From assembly GCA_030378005.1 (NCBI GenBank), contig JAUCGF010000081.1:1-64000 (forward strand): a stretch of DNA of 64,000 bases, in the 5' to 3' direction. The translations under genes were made by a program, and so were the position numbers. Under the pieces are notes generated by a model, which saw only the letters and a list, made by a program, of their open reading frames with translations, was not told the origin of the DNA and did not search any database. Numbering within the stretch: the first letter of the stretch is position 1; every line of letters begins with the position of its first letter. This document shows, piece after piece, positions 63,009-64,000 of this stretch. The stretch comes from Desulfococcaceae bacterium HSG9 (lineage in GTDB: Bacteria > Desulfobacterota > Desulfobacteria > Desulfobacterales > JAUCGF01).

Positions 63009-63034
63009 GGAGTGCCAAACTTACTTGGCACTCC
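63009..63034. repeat. Short R-B-end palindrome
   Basis: GGAGTGCCAA / TTGGCACTCC inverted ends around ACTTAC; a minimal form of the R-B family. Confidence 0.6.
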
Positions 63035-63058
63035 GATTATGCAGAAGCCAGATTCCGA

Positions 63059-64000
63059 TTATGATGGTGGATAGGCGTAAAACGAAATGCCCTCATAACG
63101 CCATAGATCGGTAGCATTGAGAGACTCCTTTTCATTTTCATCTACGGTGTAATGATGCACCTTCAAAGTTTCGCTGTACAAGCGATACACGGGGATGGCA
63201 CCTTCCGGATTGCCGACCGGAACATAAAAGACAGCACCGTCATTCTGCCAGATATTCCCAGCCTCAGCGATCAGATGCGCTATTTCATTTGTATCGACTG
63301 TGTAATGATGCGTTTGTAATCCCGCATTGTAAAAACGATGAACGGCCATAAGGGTGTTTTTTTCCTCCTGGGTCGCCGCATTATATTGATGCGGAAGAAA
63401 GACGTTATAGGTAGATTTCTCAAGCGTCCAAATATGGGCTGCGGTCGCAAGCAGATGATTTTTTTCATTTTCATCTGCCGTAAACAAATGCTTCAACAAG
63501 ACCGCGCTATAAAAACGATACATCGGATAAACGGTGCTAAGAACGCTTAACGTTGTGTTAGCTCCCAGAGATCCCGATGCACCGGGGACAGGCATATCCA
63601 AGTCAATATCTATGCCGTAGTTGTTATAAATCTGACCGCCGTTTAAGTCCAGCGCCCATTCGCTCCAGTATCCCAAGCTAGAGATATCATCGCCGGCGAC
63701 AACCGTATATTGAAAAGTTAAAATTTCCGTTCCGCTGCCGCTGCTGTAATAGGCCATTGCGGGAACTCCCCCTATGTTCAGGACCAGTTGCGGCGTACCT
63801 TTAACAAAGACCAACTGACTTAAATGAACAGCGAACTCCATGACATAACCGGCGACGAAAGGACCGGATGACATCAAGATTACATTCCCTACGCTTGCCG
63901 GTCCGGGTGGCGATGGTGGTATAGCCGTCATCAAAAAAGTAACGTGCTCATGGCCACCTGTAGTTGCATCTATGGAATTAGCTAGGTTACAGTCAGTTGT
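63059..64000 (-). CDS. C-terminal part of a large surface protein with Ig-like and DUF5648 repeats
   Basis: The frame is open from the right window edge (22 codons before the first possible start) to the stop at 63059, so this is the end of a longer gene; at least 313 residues are visible. The first part (MEFAVHLSQLVFVKGTPQLV, then YYSSGSGTEILTFQYTVVAG) resembles Ig-like repeats of large adhesins. The second holds DUF5648 repeats with YRFYS and HxYTxxxNE motifs (PMYRFYSAVLLKHLFTADEN; AVHRFYNAGLQTHHYTVDTN; PVYRLYSETLKVHHYTVDEN), ending WRYEGISFYAYPPS. Such proteins are exported and probably contact carbohydrates or other cells. The broken gene at 14724 is a paralogue. Confidence 0.8.
   Translation of the reverse strand, partial: TTDCNLANSIDATTGGHEHVTFLMTAIPPSPPGPASVGNVILMSSGPFVAGYVMEFAVHLSQLVFVKGTPQLVLNIGGVPAMAYYSSGSGTEILTFQYTVVAGDDISSLGYWSEWALDLNGGQIYNNYGIDIDLDMPVPGASGSLGANTTLSVLSTVYPMYRFYSAVLLKHLFTADENEKNHLLATAAHIWTLEKSTYNVFLPHQYNAATQEEKNTLMAVHRFYNAGLQTHHYTVDTNEIAHLIAEAGNIWQNDGAVFYVPVGNPEGAIPVYRLYSETLKVHHYTVDENEKESLNATDLWRYEGISFYAYPPS

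Noticed and set aside
1-64000. tRNA and rRNA genes
   Set aside because: None was recognised by eye; a covariance-model scan would be needed to exclude a tRNA in the gaps.

Overview
The window looks like a chromosomal segment of a Gram-negative, gliding or motile bacterium of the Desulfobacterota (Desulfobacterales type; large-genome relatives such as Desulfonema or the multicellular magnetotactic bacteria come to mind). This is inference: it rests on the family mix (a divergent PurL with separate PurQ, GspG-like pseudopilins, poly-HAMP receptors, many hybrid kinases, DUF5648 surface proteins) and on very heavy loading with short dispersed palindromes. No rRNA or tRNA gene was recognised.

Layout. 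1-4254: start of a probable rsgA, then a PstS-like periplasmic binding protein directly upstream of a poly-HAMP chemotaxis receptor. 4255-10165: an AT-rich accessory stretch in which four unrelated genes each follow a copy of one ~50-bp leader, two of them also followed by the same trailer carrying a DNA-methylase-like gene fragment; it resembles a cassette array. 10162-14596: two pseudopilins, RNase HI, and a two-gene unit (porter-less RND/MMPL-like 12-TM protein fused to a methyltransferase, plus a NodB deacetylase). 14724-15170: a broken DUF5648 gene.

15360-48349 is a 33-kb signalling island: 11 histidine kinases, 19 intact receiver domains, a receiver-PP2C phosphatase, a receiver-RsbW-like ATPase and two periplasmic binding proteins (one truncated). 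I see no Hpt domain, DNA-binding output or cyclic-di-GMP output. The left block (19131 down to 15360, with 24639 down to 19481 upstream of it) is one minus-strand series; the right block (25432-45511) is a plus-strand series of paralogues; a PhnD-kinase pair (48349-45529) faces it. A remnant at 24632-24706 plus a duplicated leader at 24917-25050 indicates that a second PhnD-kinase pair was lost there. The only visible outputs (PP2C and an anti-sigma-type ATPase) suggest a partner-switching read-out.

48870-64000 is mostly housekeeping and conserved hypothetical genes: acyltransferase, MBL hydrolase, DUF1737, PIG-L deacetylase, two unknowns, purL, an unknown, purQ, a SPOR protein, a DUF374 acyltransferase overlapping miaA, an alpha/beta hydrolase, and the C-terminus of a large DUF5648 surface protein.

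Four dispersed repeat families run through the window and are named here: R-A (GAAACGTGA arrays), R-B (GGAGTGCAAACTTCAGTTTGC palindromes), R-C (hexameric AATCTT-type arms) and R-D (elements ended by CAGTAGATSGAAAA). They sit between genes, but also supply stop codons, a prepilin leader and inter-domain linkers of real proteins.
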